From positions 12,006,501 through 12,070,500 of the forward strand of contig NC_092573.1 of assembly GCF_037975245.1 (NCBI RefSeq): DNA of 64,000 nt, given 5' to 3'. Of the stretch, positions 47,514 through 59,202 are shown piece by piece. The stretch's first letter is position 1, and the number at the start of each line of letters is the position of its first letter. The DNA is from Apostichopus japonicus (lineage: Eukaryota > Echinodermata > Holothuroidea > Aspidochirotida > Stichopodidae). The notes under the pieces were generated by a model. It was not told where the DNA came from. It was given only the letters and a program-made list of their open reading frames with translations, and did no database searches. The translations under genes and the position numbers were made by a program.

Positions 47514-47633
47514 GAGCCTGTCACAATTTTGAATGTTCTTCGCCAAACTATGGCTGCGTTACGCAGAGTCAAGTTTGTAACTTCAACTGTGATTGTGATG
47601 GTTGCGAGGATGAGGCAGAGGACATGTGTTGCA
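47514..47633 (+). CDS. mucin-like gene: atypical LDLa-like module
   Basis: Phase 1 to 1, 120 bp. ACHNFECSSPNYGC then NFNCDCDGCEDEAEDMCC keeps the F.C, acidic DG.EDE..D core and length of an LDL-receptor class A repeat. It has nine cysteines instead of six, and the C-D-G spacing is altered. It may be a degenerate calcium-binding LDLa or a related small disulphide module. Confidence 0.75.
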
Positions 47634-48017
47634 GTAAGTGACGCAATTGGTGAATTTATAACAAATCTAAACCTTGGAATACATTGTACAATACAGAGTT
47701 CGGCTATTTTGTGCTGTAGATATCGATTTCCGTCGTTTTAAATAAAATTCTAGTCTTAAAGCAATCATGGAGTTTTTAATATTTATTTATCGCACTAAGT
47801 TCCCTCACTGGACCTTTGTGACACTTACAAACGGTTTGTAAGAAATATTATTAAATTATGATTCCTGTTATTATCACATAATGTTCATTAAGTACGGTCG
47901 CTTTGTTTGGTGATTTGTAAAGAAAGGGAAAGCGGAAAGAACGTGACAATTTGATTTCATTTGTTACTTTCTAAGTGTCTCACCTCGACTAATATTTATC
48001 ATGCCCTTTTCATACAG

Positions 48018-48158
48018 ATGTAGAGAAAAGTTCGAAACATTGCAGCAAGGCCGGTCACACGCGATGTTATTCCGGTAGATATATCGAAAATTCACTTTTC
48101 TGTAATGGAAAGGATGACTGCGAAGATGGGTCCGACGAAGATGACAAACTCTGCAGTG
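48018..48158 (+). CDS. mucin-like gene: LDLa module
   Basis: Phase 1 to 1. HCSKAGHTRCYSGRYIENS then LFCNGKDDCEDGSDEDDKLC carries the six cysteines and the DC.DGSDE calcium-binding motif of a canonical LDLa repeat. Confidence 0.92.
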
Positions 48159-49587
48159 GTAGGAGATCAATTTATTCCTTTATAAAAGAAAACTGTAATG
48201 AAGGATTTAGACATACTCATGGCGACATTAGAATTGAGACACCTTTCAAACATCATTTTGATCTAAGATATGTGTTCTTTTTTATCGAAAGTACAACAAA
48301 CGGATACCACCCTACGAATCCATTGGTAATACATGACATATAATAATATTCTACCGTTACTTGCAACACGTGTACCTCCAGTGATAGCAAGTCCCTACCA
48401 ATTGATATGAAAATCTCGTAAAATATATTAGTGTACGCATTTGTTTACGACTTAATGTTGCCCATTTGGTTGTCTACTTGTTTGTTCGCCTGTGCCTCGT
48501 CATAAAGATCACATTAAAAGAAACTTGCTAGGTGAGGAATTTGAATACAACACGCCTGAACGAATAGTATCTCTAGCTTCGACATGTGATTGGTTATTTA
48601 AACCACGTATTATTTATGGTGATAGTTGGAGTGTTTCACCCCATTCGACCAATGAAAAACGCATCGATTGCATTCAATCACTGAAGCCTGGTTCTAGCTG
48701 TACTCTCATGCATGATTCTTGAATTGACGGACGTGCACCTTGTAATACGGATAAACTTTATTTTACCTTTTTTATTGCAATGAGCTGTATTTATTGAAAG
48801 ATGTAGAGACTTATGCAAATGAACGTTGACTTTGAATTACTAATTCGTTTCTTTGTAATTTAGACGGTATTATTTGTAGGTTTCTTGACCTATACTGTAC
48901 ATGGCAACTTCTCTTTATCTCTAAAATCAAAAGAAGAGATTGTTACGAATGTTATATATTTGGGATTGAGCAGTGGCGTAGCCACAGGTGAAGACAGAAA
49001 GGTGGAGAGGGGGGGGGGTGGAGTGGAATTGTCCTCCACAGTATTGGGGGGGGGCAAAAGGGGAACGGCAAGGGAAAATACAAACTAACAATAATAGGCA
49101 TGATATATGATACTCGATAGGCGATACTTGTTTTTATAGCACTGTGTGTTCTTCTCCTCAAATGTTTTTGATCATTGGACATACTAAGCGTAGAGCAAGT
49201 TTTCTCGGAACGAGTTGATTCAGTGAGTAAAATATTTAGTAAAAGTTCCGTCCATAATTGTATGGACCTTTCCTCTAAATTGCTCACAACGTTTAACAGA
49301 TGCATGTAAAGGCGTTTGTACACTGGTAAGGTTTGAAGTTGTGTATTACACATATATAGATAAAATGATAGAAATATAGCACCTTTTGTCATTTATCTAT
49401 TTATACATTTACATATACATATATATAAGTCGGTGTCATCCTTGATGATAACCTCGATGGAATGCCAAATGAGATTGATTTCCCTTTACTTCCAAACCCT
49501 TGGGAAATATCAAACCTAAATAAACTTTACAAATTGACAACATTGATTCTTTTTATTGTTGTTTCCAATTGTTGCTTTCATTTTCAG
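48159..49587 (+). other. intron, 1.4 kb, with solo MITE terminus
   Basis: GAGCAGTGGCGTAGCCACAG at about 48968 looks like a CAGTGGCGTAGC-type hAT-like terminus, followed by G10 (49009-49018) and a GGGGGGGGGC stretch. No matching right end was identified within the intron. Confidence 0.5.
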
Positions 49588-49770
49588 ATCACTGCGATAG
49601 TTTTTCCTTGAAGGATTACAACGTGACACTCAGTTACAGTCCAAAGAAAGCTCGTCACGCTCCAAATTCAACGATCACGTTCTCATGTTTAGCTAATTAT
49701 GTCATTAACGGTAATACCGAACTGAAATGCCGAAAGGGTGAATGGACTGGAGCTGTTCCAGATTGTTTTG
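49588..49770 (+). CDS. mucin-like gene: sushi/CCP module 1
   Basis: Phase 1 to 1. The cysteines in DHCDSFS, ITFSCLANYVING, ELKCRKGEWTGAVPDC give the four-cysteine CCP pattern with the terminal G.W....P.C signature. Confidence 0.9.
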
Positions 49771-50297
49771 GTAAGTGTAATCTGTTTTATTCTAATGTTT
49801 GGATAAGCGAAAGATACACATGTAGTAGTCCTTATCAAAGACTAGAAGTAGGGAATAGGTGATGACATATAATATTTAGAAAAACATATTTCAGGTATGC
49901 CTTTGAGTCAAAATGTCACGTCCAAACGAGAAATTTTGTAAAACATTTCCGCGAGGTATCAACCAAACATGCAATTTGATAAACTTCGTTGAATGGTTCA
50001 TTGTTTTTTTTTAACAATAAAGCACCCATAGGATCATTGTTAAGAAATTTTGTACATTTGTTGACATCATAAACCCTGATTATTTTGATTCCATGAAGCC
50101 TATTAATATATTTACATTAAGCTTAAGTCAGTAGGAACATACATAAAGATATTTCAGTATTTCTTCTTATTGAAATCATACTTAATTTATAATCTATTTA
50201 TCGTTAAATAATATTTTTCATTAATTCTGTCATTTCTGGGTCTGTGTCGACACGAATACATATAAGGGTTGTACTACATCATTTCTACCTATTGCAG

Positions 50298-50465
50298 CAC
50301 CTTGTGGATCGATAAATGTTGTCCATGGACGGCCTAGTAACTCAGAGAACAAACACGGAACAATTGTTGTTGCCATTTGTGATGCTGGTTACGAATCTGA
50401 TGATAACAACAAATCTGTCATTTGTGATAATGGTGAATGGATGGATGACTTAGCCACATGTGTGG
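50298..50465 (+). CDS. mucin-like gene: sushi/CCP module 2
   Basis: Phase 1 to 1. APCGSINVVHGRPS, VVAICDAGYES, SVICDNGEWMDDLATC: a complete four-cysteine CCP with the G.W signature. Confidence 0.92.
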
Positions 50466-51105
50466 GTGAGCACTAGGTCTATATGTTTAAACAAAAGTAA
50501 ACTTACATTATGATAAAGCTAGTCTTAAAAGTAAAAGAGATGATGCATTATTATATTAGAATATTTCATTGATAACATAGAAAATAAAGTGATATATCTT
50601 TAAACTTAATGAAAGTATCAATAACAATAGAAAACATACCAACGAACTGGTAAGTATGTAATAATAAATTAATTTAAAAATAATTATTAAAAATAATTAA
50701 TTAAATAATTAAATTAATGATGACATAGTTATCAATGGGAACATACCAATAAGGGATAACAGTTATTGATATTATGAACATAACTGACAAATGAAAGAGA
50801 AACGATAGCATAACGATGACTATGATTATGACGATACGGTAAAGAATTGTAATATGAAATAAGAGGTTGTAAAATAAATAATAACATAAACTAAACGATG
50901 GTATTATGACACTTGATATCATTAACACATATAACAATATTATTGGATATATAATAACAAAAGATAATTTAGGTCATAATATATAAGAATAATAATAATT
51001 ACATAACTGTTAATAAACATAACTTGTAAAGATTTGTATGTATGCGTGTATGCGCACGTATGTTTGTATGTATGTATATATGCAACGAATGATAAAAATA
51101 ATGAA

Positions 51106-51154
<49 letters not shown>

Positions 51155-51694
51155 GAGCGATAACTTAATAATAGATAATCATGTAACAACAGAAAATATA
51201 AATATACATGAAAATATAATTACAACGCTTAAAATTATAACATTTCTTCCATCATCAAGCAGAGGATGATGTGAGCCTTTCAATAATTTAATTCCCATTA
51301 ATTTGGACATAATGACTTTACAACACTCATAGGGTGTTCTAAGCTCACGTATAACTTGGGCCAATGACTATCATATCTTTGAGAGAACATCATATCCCCA
51401 AATCTTACGTCACGTTACTAGTTACATCATGAACAGTTCGATATATATATTGCCAAGATAGAATTGATAAATTAGACAATCAGTAAGAAACACCAGGCTT
51501 TTCATGTACCTCGTGACCTGTGCATACATTTTATCTTATGAATATTTCAAAGAATTATCCAAGGAGCACACTTGGATATGCGGCTTTCATTTTCTTGAAT
51601 GTCCTTTCGTTTTCTTGAATCTTGATATGATGTTTAGCTAATATAATAAGACTTACGTATCTTTACTTCCACAAATTAACCGTTTTTGCCATAG
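50466..51694 (+). other. intron, 1.2 kb, very AT-rich
   Basis: Contains ATAATTA-type low complexity around 50650-51000 and a (TA)n microsatellite at about 51109-51151. No exon was recognised. Confidence 0.65.
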
Positions 51695-51805
51695 ATGTTA
51701 ATGAATGTGTATCCAATCCTTGTGCAAATGGCGTGTGCGAGAATCTTGAAAATAGGTACGAATGTTCATGCTCTGCTGGTTGGACAGGCCGCCTATGTAC
51801 CGATG
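51695..51805 (+). CDS. mucin-like gene: EGF_CA 1
   Basis: Phase 1 to 1. DVNECVSNPCANGVC then YECSCSAGWTGRLC: six cysteines with the D.NEC start expected of a calcium-binding EGF. Confidence 0.93.
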
Positions 51806-52280
51806 GTAAGTCATATTTAGTTAGTATTTTTGAGCCCTTCACACCTAACTGTAACGGGCAACCGAAATTAAATTATTCATATTCGTTAACTAAGGACCGA
51901 AATTGATCGTGTAAGATCTTTGTTGATCTTTCAATGATTGAATTCTAATCCATCATCTGATAATTCAACATAAGTCATGGGTGGTGGGATGGGGGGGGGG
52001 GGGAGTAATTAGCATATTAATATTTTCTGCGTAGCAGAGAAAGCTATGTATGTATCATTGGGGGATGGGTGGGAACATCAATTTAAATCGAGTCCATCAA
52101 ACAATGCGTTATGATCTTTTTTATATAATTTATGTATTTCAAGAGCAAATAGAGGGAACATTTAGTTTTCTCACCATAAACAGCGACCCAGGGTTGTCTT
52201 TCAAGTAAGTGACCGTAATGTCAACTTGATGGATCCTTATCTGTGTTGTTGTTAACGTTACATATATTCTGCTTATCTAG

Positions 52281-52409
52281 ATATCGACGAGTGTGAATTA
52301 CAGACTGACCTATGTGGAGAGGAAGAGACCTGTGAAAACACGGACGGTAGCTACAATTGCGTCTGTGCAGCTGGTTACATACTCAGCGATAAATGTGGGA
52401 AATGTGTTG
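52281..52409 (+). CDS. mucin-like gene: EGF_CA 2
   Basis: Phase 1 to 1. [44 protein letters not shown] calcium-binding start, with an extra C-terminal cysteine. Confidence 0.92.
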
Positions 52410-53602
52410 GTAGGTGTATTTGATATAATTTAATAGCTTCATTCCTTACAGTGTGATAAATGTAGAGCATTTAGTACCCTCAGTAGTTGAAAAGGTCGTC
52501 AGCAGTGGCGGAGCTAGGGGTATTGGTCGGGGGAGGGGGGGGGGCGAGAATGGTCTGTAGGGGCGCTTTCGACACTACCTAAGCGGAGCGCCACCACAGT
52601 TTGGCGCGGAGCGTACAGAAATGTTTTAAGTAAAGATACTCCCTAGATCGCCGGAAATGACCCTTTCCGGGCCTTGCTAAATTGCAGATAAACGAAGAAT
52701 AAATAGATGTCATCGCCATTTTGTCAGAAAATTACACCAACAAAATTTGACAAATGTCAGTGGGTGAGTTTGAGAGCGCAATAAAAAAGTCAATAATCAC
52801 GAATAAGTAAAAAGTGGTAAAAAGCTGGAAAGGGCGGCAACAGTCCATTTGAGTCCGTCAGGGGGGGGGGGGGCATCCGCCCCTCTGACTGTATGGACGC
52901 TCCGCCACTGCACTCGTCAGATGCTGAGGCATACTCTGGTTATGTAGGAAGGTGACTTGAAGTGACGGTCAAGGTAGCAGAAATGGGTGCGAGAAATAAC
53001 AAGTATGCGCCGAAGCTCTTTGAACACGTATCAAAGAGAACATCTTTCTTAAATTCTGGTATTCATTCACGGTTATCAAAAGAATATAATTTATTTCAGT
53101 TTTACATGAATTTTATTTTACAGACTGACTTAATATACGACGTAAGAATTATGGTCTTTTTTCAGAGCATTAACCCCATGGTGTATTTATTCTTTCTGAT
53201 CTTTCAAATTTCCTTTATTAACTTTCACTCAAACCTGCATGTGCAAGGTTTCAGTAATATGTAAAGAAAAGCAGAAGAACAACTATTACAAACAAATAAA
53301 CTCACAAACAAACTAACGACAGATAACCATTTCGAGTGGCGGGAATACATAGGCTATAGAGTAATGATAATCTGTCATATAAAGGCATGTCAAGCGGTCG
53401 AATTGTTTGTCATTTAAAATAACACAGGCTATTTTAAGAGAGAAAGTTGTACAAAATCTTGCTCTATAGTTTTCGAGAAGAAATGAGGAAAGCTAATGTC
53501 AGTGGAAATACGACAATAGTTTTGATATTTTTGCCCTATGAAGGTGATGCAGTTGTGGATCAGCTGGTTCATTTATATTCAATTTGCACCTTTCCTTTGC
53601 AG
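52410..53602 (+). other. intron, 1.2 kb, carrying a complete MITE
   Basis: Holds the 52503-52910 element (listed separately). A 100-codon frame at 52962-53264 shows no domain and would break the phase 1 EGF to NIDO junction. Confidence 0.7.
52503..52910. mobile_element. 408-bp hAT-like MITE with hairpin-family core
   Basis: CAGTGGCGGAGC at the left and GCTCCGCCACTG at the right are perfect 12-bp inverted ends. TCGTCAG lies directly left and recurs at 52914-52920, three bases beyond the right end, so the target duplication is not exact. The interior carries the CTACCTAAGCGGAGC hairpin (52588-52607), AGATCGCCGGAAATGACC and a G13 run (52861-52873). It links the hairpin family to CAGTGGCG-type termini. 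Confidence 0.8.
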
Positions 53603-53790
53603 AAGAAATATTACTGCCGTTTGGCACAAGCCAACGAGACAATCGTTTAACGTATTTTAGAACATGGACAGGTTATAGATATTTTTGGCCGGAAGGAAAT
53701 TCTTACGCAACAGCGGATAACTTCGTAAGTCAAACTATCTCGATACCAACTGGCTTTCCTCTCGGAGACAATTTCTACTACAGTCTCTAC
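53603..53790 (+). CDS. mucin-like gene: NIDO domain, exon 1
   Basis: Phase 1 in (G+AA), phase 0 out. EEILLPFGTSQRDNRLTYF is the (L)LPFG...D..L start of a nidogen-like (NIDO) domain. TISIPTGFPLGDNFYYSLY is its (I.I..gFPFfg..Y..lY) second strand. Confidence 0.88.
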
Positions 53791-54143
53791 GTAAGTACTT
53801 TCAGTTTTTGTTAACGTCCACTTTAAAGAAAATGATGAACGTTAGCAACTATGATTACGAGGAGGCTTTTGCAGATTCTTGCGCACGAGCGAGTATCTGC
53901 GCTAGCGCACGCTTTGTATTTGTGGGAGTGTATGTATTAATTTCGGTTGGGTGGAAGCGATGTTAGGTGTGTGTGGAAGCCTTTGCCTATCATACAGCTC
54001 CTTAATAAAGATACCAAAATGAAAGACATATCTTTTACATGATACTAAGGCTTCTTTCAAACTTAGTTAACTCAAGGAAGAAGGAAACAAAACATACACG
54101 ATTGAACCTTTTCGAATATCATCTTTTCCAATTTTACTTTCAG

Positions 54144-54323
54144 ATTGTAGAGAATGGTCTCATAATTTTTTTAAGAGACACGTCTTGGTATTATTCCTGG
54201 TATTACTGGTATAGATCATCATATCCATATCCACATTCTTGGTTCCTTGACTATCTACCTGCGGTGGCTCCTTTCTGGGCAGATGCTGAAATAGCTTTGG
54301 GCTATAGCAATGTCTATTACCAG
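54144..54323 (+). CDS. mucin-like gene: NIDO domain, exon 2, with Tyr/Trp-rich insert
   Basis: Phase 0 to 0. IVENGLIIFLRD aligns with the V..NG.I.F strand and VAPFWADAEIALGY with the (I)APFWADvD motif. Between them is an aromatic stretch, SWYYSWYYWYRSSYPYP, where NIDO domains normally have a short polar loop. Confidence 0.88.
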
Positions 54324-54589
54324 GTATTTTTAACTTATAAGTTCAGTCAATAATAAAATTAAGCAATATCACAATTGTTTTCCATCAATTTAAAATGAAT
54401 GATAAATATATTAATCAAAGTAGCTGATTATCATAATTAAATACTGTTTTAAATTTATATTGTTAACTGTTAAACAACTGACACGTTGTTTGTGCATGCA
54501 AGATGGCTGATGTTTCTTCACTTATTTATCGCCGTTTTGCTTCAGTATAAGCTTACCATTAAACGAGATTCATTTAAATTCCTCCGAAG

Positions 54590-54730
54590 GTGTACGAAAA
54601 AAGTTCAGACGAAACCTTCATAGATAGCGTTACCGATAAAATCAAGACACCAAAGAAGCCTACGACATTCAGAGCAACGTGGATGTTGGTTGTAACTTGG
54701 GAGAAACTTATCCGGCCAGGAGGAGTTGAA
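54590..54730 (+). CDS. mucin-like gene: NIDO domain, exon 3
   Basis: Phase 0 to 0. VYEKSSDETFIDSVTD, then TFRATWMLVVTWEKL: the A.W..V.TW..V strand typical of NIDO. Donor GAA|GTAAGT. Confidence 0.88.
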
Positions 54731-55034
54731 GTAAGTTGAAGGAAGAATTATCAAAGGAGATGTATTGCACTTGTTTCATCCGTAAATATTCGTCTGCAAC
54801 TAATGAATAAGTAATGAGAAATGGGTAATTTTGGTGCTTTAAGATTTTGCAGCAATTGACAGTTGGAGCTATTTGTTGGACCCAAAAACGTACAATAACT
54901 ATCAGATCTTCTACATTGCATAAGATCCTTGTGTTAGAATTTTATTGTCTCATTTGATATGGATCTACAATTAAGTTTAGAAAAGTTTTGTTTGCATGTA
55001 CTAACGCTAAATTACGTCATGATCTTCATTGCAG

Positions 55035-55539
55035 GCTAATACTTTCCAGGCAGTGTTACTGACAGACGGTAGATACAGCTTTGCCCTCTTTAATTATCAA
55101 GAATGTGAAATGAATTGGAACGTCCAGGCATTGTCATATCCGAATGTAATCATTGGACACAACTCTAGAGGATCGAACGGTTATGGAAGTACTCAGATAC
55201 AGAATAGTTTGCCTTTCTCCTCGACGTTGGACAAATTTCGACCTGATTTACTGACTGGCAATACAGGTTTGAAAGGAAAATGGGAATTCAGGTTAGAGGA
55301 TAATACAGAAACCACCGTCAATTCAAAACAGTTTTGTTTGGATTGGTATTATCAAGAGCCTTCACCATATCAATGGACCTTTCGGTTTGATCCTTGCCCT
55401 CCTTCATATTGGCAGGCACGTAGAGACTGGAGATACATTCGAACATCACGGATGTATGATGTAAAGTACAGATATCAAGTGCCTGATCATTTGACTTCTC
55501 AAATTGGGGATGACTTCTATGAAGATATATCCAGAGAAT
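55035..55539 (+). CDS. mucin-like gene: end of NIDO and start of AMOP
   Basis: Phase 0 in, phase 1 out (GAA T|GTAAGT). NTFQAVLLTDGRYSFALFNY ends NIDO (N.FQ..L.TDG..sf..f.Y). GLKGKWEFRLED leads to FCLDWYYQEPSPYQW and DPCPPSYWQARRDWRY, the C..WY......W....CP......A..D core of an AMOP domain. Confidence 0.9.
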
Positions 55540-55736
55540 GTAAGTCGCTTTTCCACCTCACAAGGAAACTTGAAAATAGTTCACGAACTAATGACATCTC
55601 GTCAAAACCAAACCATTTATTTATTCACGAAATGTTTAAACCATGATTAAATATGTTTTGCATTTTGATAATTAAACATCCTGACAATTCTTCAAGGTAA
55701 ATTGTTAACTCTTAAACGATTTTGTTTTCTCGTCAG

Positions 55737-55988
55737 ATGGTGAAATTTGTTATCAGCCAGCTCTGTCTCGTCCATGGTGGTGGTGGTGGGGTGGGTCGTG
55801 GTGGTGGGGATGGAACTCTTGGGACTGGTGGAGCTGGAGCCCTGCTAAGGGCAACATTTGTTGTTACAACACTTACACCCAATCCCTTAATTACGGGTAC
55901 CGGTCATTGTTTCAAAGCAGCCTTGCAGAACGTTATCAATATAACAACGGATGGCGATTTGACAAATACAGATATGAAAAGTGGTTTG
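55737..55988 (+). CDS. mucin-like gene: AMOP middle with tryptophan-rich insert
   Basis: Phase 1 in (T+AT), phase 1 out. The in-phase reading is YGEICYQPALS, then RPWWWWWGGSWWWGWNSW and DWWSWSPAKG, then NICCYNTYTQSLNYGYRSL, the AMOP CCY motif and following strand. Thirteen Trp fall in 25 residues, encoded by a TGG-repeat tract (about 55776-55830). Another frame of the same DNA is open and Gly-rich, but it breaks both splice phases and loses the CCY motif. Confidence 0.88.
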
Positions 55989-56457
55989 GTAAGTTTAAGC
56001 TTCCCTTCTACATTTCTATGAATGGTATTTTTTAAAGTTAGAAATTTTTATGGTTGTGTCCGTCACCTTTGGCAAGAACTGAGACAACTTCTCGTTCAAG
56101 GGCATCGTCCATGTCCGTTATTCAATGAACTTTAAAGCGAAAATTCACTTTGCTACCTTTACGTGAATACGTGGAGGTTTAACTGAATTTATATTGCTTC
56201 AATGTTGAGCATGCATGGAGCGCGGGGTCTGATCGTAATGCAAAACTCAGCCAAAATGTCTACTATCTGAGCACTACATCTGAAATACATTTGATTCCCC
56301 AAATGAGCTACCCAAAGGTCAATCAGACATATGGTTCTAAAGTTGTTATTTCCCTTTTTAATTAATTTTCTTTTACATCATTGAAAAGTATCTGGAACAA
56401 TTGGAAAAGATACTCTTGGAAGATGAATTTAAAATTTCCACGGGTTGCCTTTTTCAG

Positions 56458-56577
56458 AGAAAGATTTTCTACCTCGGTATCACTGCTGTTACAAGTCCAG
56501 GGACTGGTACTTCTGCAATCTGTATCGGAATCGTAGGCCGACAGCTTCAACCTTTTGGTACAGGCCTCCAGGATGGG
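56458..56577 (+). CDS. mucin-like gene: AMOP end and linker to VWD2
   Basis: Phase 1 to 1. RYHCCYKSRDWYFCNLY is the second CC motif of the AMOP region. FWYRPPGW begins the Y.PP.WG linker that leads directly into GDPH in MUC4-type proteins. The donor GGATGGG|GTGAGG was chosen by phase. Confidence 0.88.
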
Positions 56578-57221
56578 GTGAGGAAGTTTTTGGGCAGTGT
56601 GTTTCATGTAATCATTACTTGTGTTAGTTCAGAGGATTTTGGAGTATTGGTAATGTTCCTTTTGGGCACTTTCTGATAATCTCCAAAATTGTATTATTCG
56701 ATAAAGCTTTGTTGATATGGTACTTTCACTGGTAATTTGAACTAACTTTGCCCATTAAATTTGGGTCAAGGAAAAGGAAATTTGCATCACTCCTCACTAA
56801 CCTGTCTCCTAAACATATGCACTCCTATCTTGGAACTGGGAGTAACATGATGAGCCGAAACTCATGTTTATACTTACGTTTTCGTTGCTTGAAATGTACT
56901 TGAAGCGGAGGGTAGGCGGTGCAGTAAATCAGTTAATAATTCTCAGCTTACAGAACAGACTGATAAACCAAAAGGAGTCCAATTGCTCAATTAATGAAAA
57001 AAAATCTTCATTTCGGCTAAAGCATAACAATAGTGTACAAAAGAAAGTTAAAAAATGACTACAGTCTCCCACAGTCTCCCACAGTTTCCCACCGTCTCCC
57101 TGTTATGTCAGGGATTGCATGTGACGTTTATGTAAACTAGTTACATTTAGTAACAGCTTGATATCAATGTTTGTTAATGTTGACAACTACAACATACCTT
57201 TCTATTTCGTACACTATCTAG

Positions 57222-57445
57222 GATGGTTCTTTGGTGATCCTCACATGAGAACCTTGGATGGCTATGACTATACTTTCAATGGCTTGGGAGAGTATGTCCT
57301 TGTTTCAATTGAAGCAGAAGATACAAAGAAAGACTTTTTCGTGCTTCAAGGAAGAACAGAAAGGGCAATCAACAGAAAGACCAATCAGACAACCCAGGCT
57401 ACGGTATTCAATGCATTTGCTGCGGTGTTTGTCAATGCTACTAAA
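57222..57445 (+). CDS. mucin-like gene: VWD2, exon 1 (GDPH)
   Basis: Phase 1 in, phase 0 out. WFFGDPHMRTLDG then YDYTFNGLGEYVLV starts a second VWD with an intact GDPH motif, the site of autocatalytic cleavage described for MUC4-type and mucin VWD domains. It is followed by DFFVLQGRTERA and the T.ATVFNAFA..F strand. Donor AAA|GTAAGT. Confidence 0.92.
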
Positions 57446-58283
57446 GTAAGTTAAGTCACGGAGCCAAATGGGTTGCAACAAAACCATTACACCGAATGAG
57501 TATGCAAGATATCTATTTCTGTCTAGATTGAACCCTAGCCTTCCCTCCACCAAATTGAAAGGGCTCGAGCGTCACAGCTTAGAAGACTCATTTACCCCAT
57601 AGTTTTGTAAATCAATACAAACTTAGTATTGAAAATTTTATTATTACTTTCTTTTATCTAGCAGATTGAATTACAAGTAATTCAGTTCCGACATCTTGTT
57701 TATTTCTGACTTCTACAAAATGTTATTGCACAATACTTCACTTCTCATCATCACCCTGACTGAATAATAGACAAATTTCCCTAGAAAAAAAAGTGTCTAT
57801 TCTACCAAACCATCTATTATCCCCCGTAGGACCTCTTGCGAGGTCGAACAGGGGTAAACTCCTTTTTGTTGTTGACAAAGTAATTCTTTAGTCATCACAG
57901 AAGCGCTTTCGATCCCCTTCCCCATGAACCAGCGTTAAAATCATGACCTTCCGTTTGTAACGGGTGTCATCAGTTGAACCGAGGAACTGTAAACAATTTG
58001 AACTTCAAACATCAAGTTACATCAAGTAATTTTTCAGCAATTAAAAATGTACTTTCGACGTAGTCAACCCTCCCCCATACCCAACTCAGTTTCGCCATTT
58101 AACCAATGCATCATTACACTCTTCACAACACAAAAAGGAACAGGATTCAGTCCCTGGTTGGCTTGCGATTCTGTTATTTTAAAAATCTTTGCCAGGATAG
58201 TCATTATTTTTTGCTATGATTTGGTTTAATCGTACTGGTGTTTAAGATGAAGCGTTACGTGTAAGATCTTTCATTTTGTGCAG

Positions 58284-58371
58284 GTCCAAATTGGTCTCGA
58301 TGAAATGGATGAAGAGTTTGAGATCTACTTAGATGATGAATGGTTTAATGCCACCAGACTGAAAGAAGAAG
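58284..58371 (+). CDS. mucin-like gene: VWD2, exon 2
   Basis: Phase 0 in, phase 1 out. VQIGLDEMDEEFEIYLDD, EWFNATRLKEE: the V.V.L......IY.DD......L segment of MUC4-type VWD. Rich in acidic residues. Confidence 0.85.
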
Positions 58372-58665
58372 GTATTTTGAATTATATTAGTCATGTAGAA
58401 TATCAACGGTATCGGTGGTGTAACCCTCCCACTCTCCCTGTCCCACTCCTTCATCTTCACCCAAACTTTCATGTTGACGTAATTATTAGTACAATTACAG
58501 ACCTAATTGATAGCTTCCCTTACACGTGGAATCCTGCCTCAAATAGTCCAGGAATACAGTCACTGTATATAAAAGCCTTGCTCCTGCTAATTTTTATTAT
58601 TTTCAATCATCTAAAAAGGCAGACAAATACGCCATACCGTTGAGACGAAATTCTGTATACTGCAG

Positions 58666-58890
58666 GATTGAAAAGTTTCTTCCATTTGGAATGTTTTCAC
58701 CTAGAAACTTACAACCACGATGATAATGGTACATTCTTGTTACGTTACGAGAAGACTGAAAACAGCTCTGGTGTAACAGCTCTTTGGGACTCTGGTATTA
58801 GTGTAACGGTGGAAGCTAGACTAGGCCTACTGGATGTGGTATTTTCTGCACCTGAACTCTACAGGAATGGTTCCACCCGAGGACTATTAG
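58666..58890 (+). CDS. mucin-like gene: VWD2, exon 3
   Basis: Phase 1 to 1. TFLLRYEKTENSSGVTALW, DSGISVTVEARLGLLDVVF, APELYRNGSTRGLL: leads into the GLLG..NG motif split by the next intron. Confidence 0.88.
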
Positions 58891-59202
58891 GTACGCTGCT
58901 GTCATTTATACATTAACATTACACATACTTTAAAACGTACGTTTAACTCAAAATATCTCTTCATTTGTTGTTAATATATCATGTATAAATACTTCGATGT
59001 TATATAATCTGATCATATGACCATAAGGGATTTCTATCTTCTATCCATTGTTCTTTCTTAAGAAGTATAACTCTATTGTTCACAACACTTGTGAAGTAAC
59101 TTGCCATAACATAATGTATAGAATTTCATCGACATTAAATGATTCAATCAAGGAAGATTCAATAAAAGACAAAGGCATTACTTCTTTTCATGTCCTCACT
59201 AG

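Noticed and set aside
52962-53264. Possible extra exon between EGF_CA 2 and NIDO
   Set aside because: The frame has no extracellular-domain signature, and direct joining of 52409 to 53603 is already phase-consistent.
55722-56021. Gly-rich frame starting ATGGTGAAATTT over the TGG tract
   Set aside because: It breaks splice phase on both sides and destroys the AMOP CCY motif. The phase-consistent Trp-rich frame is preferred.
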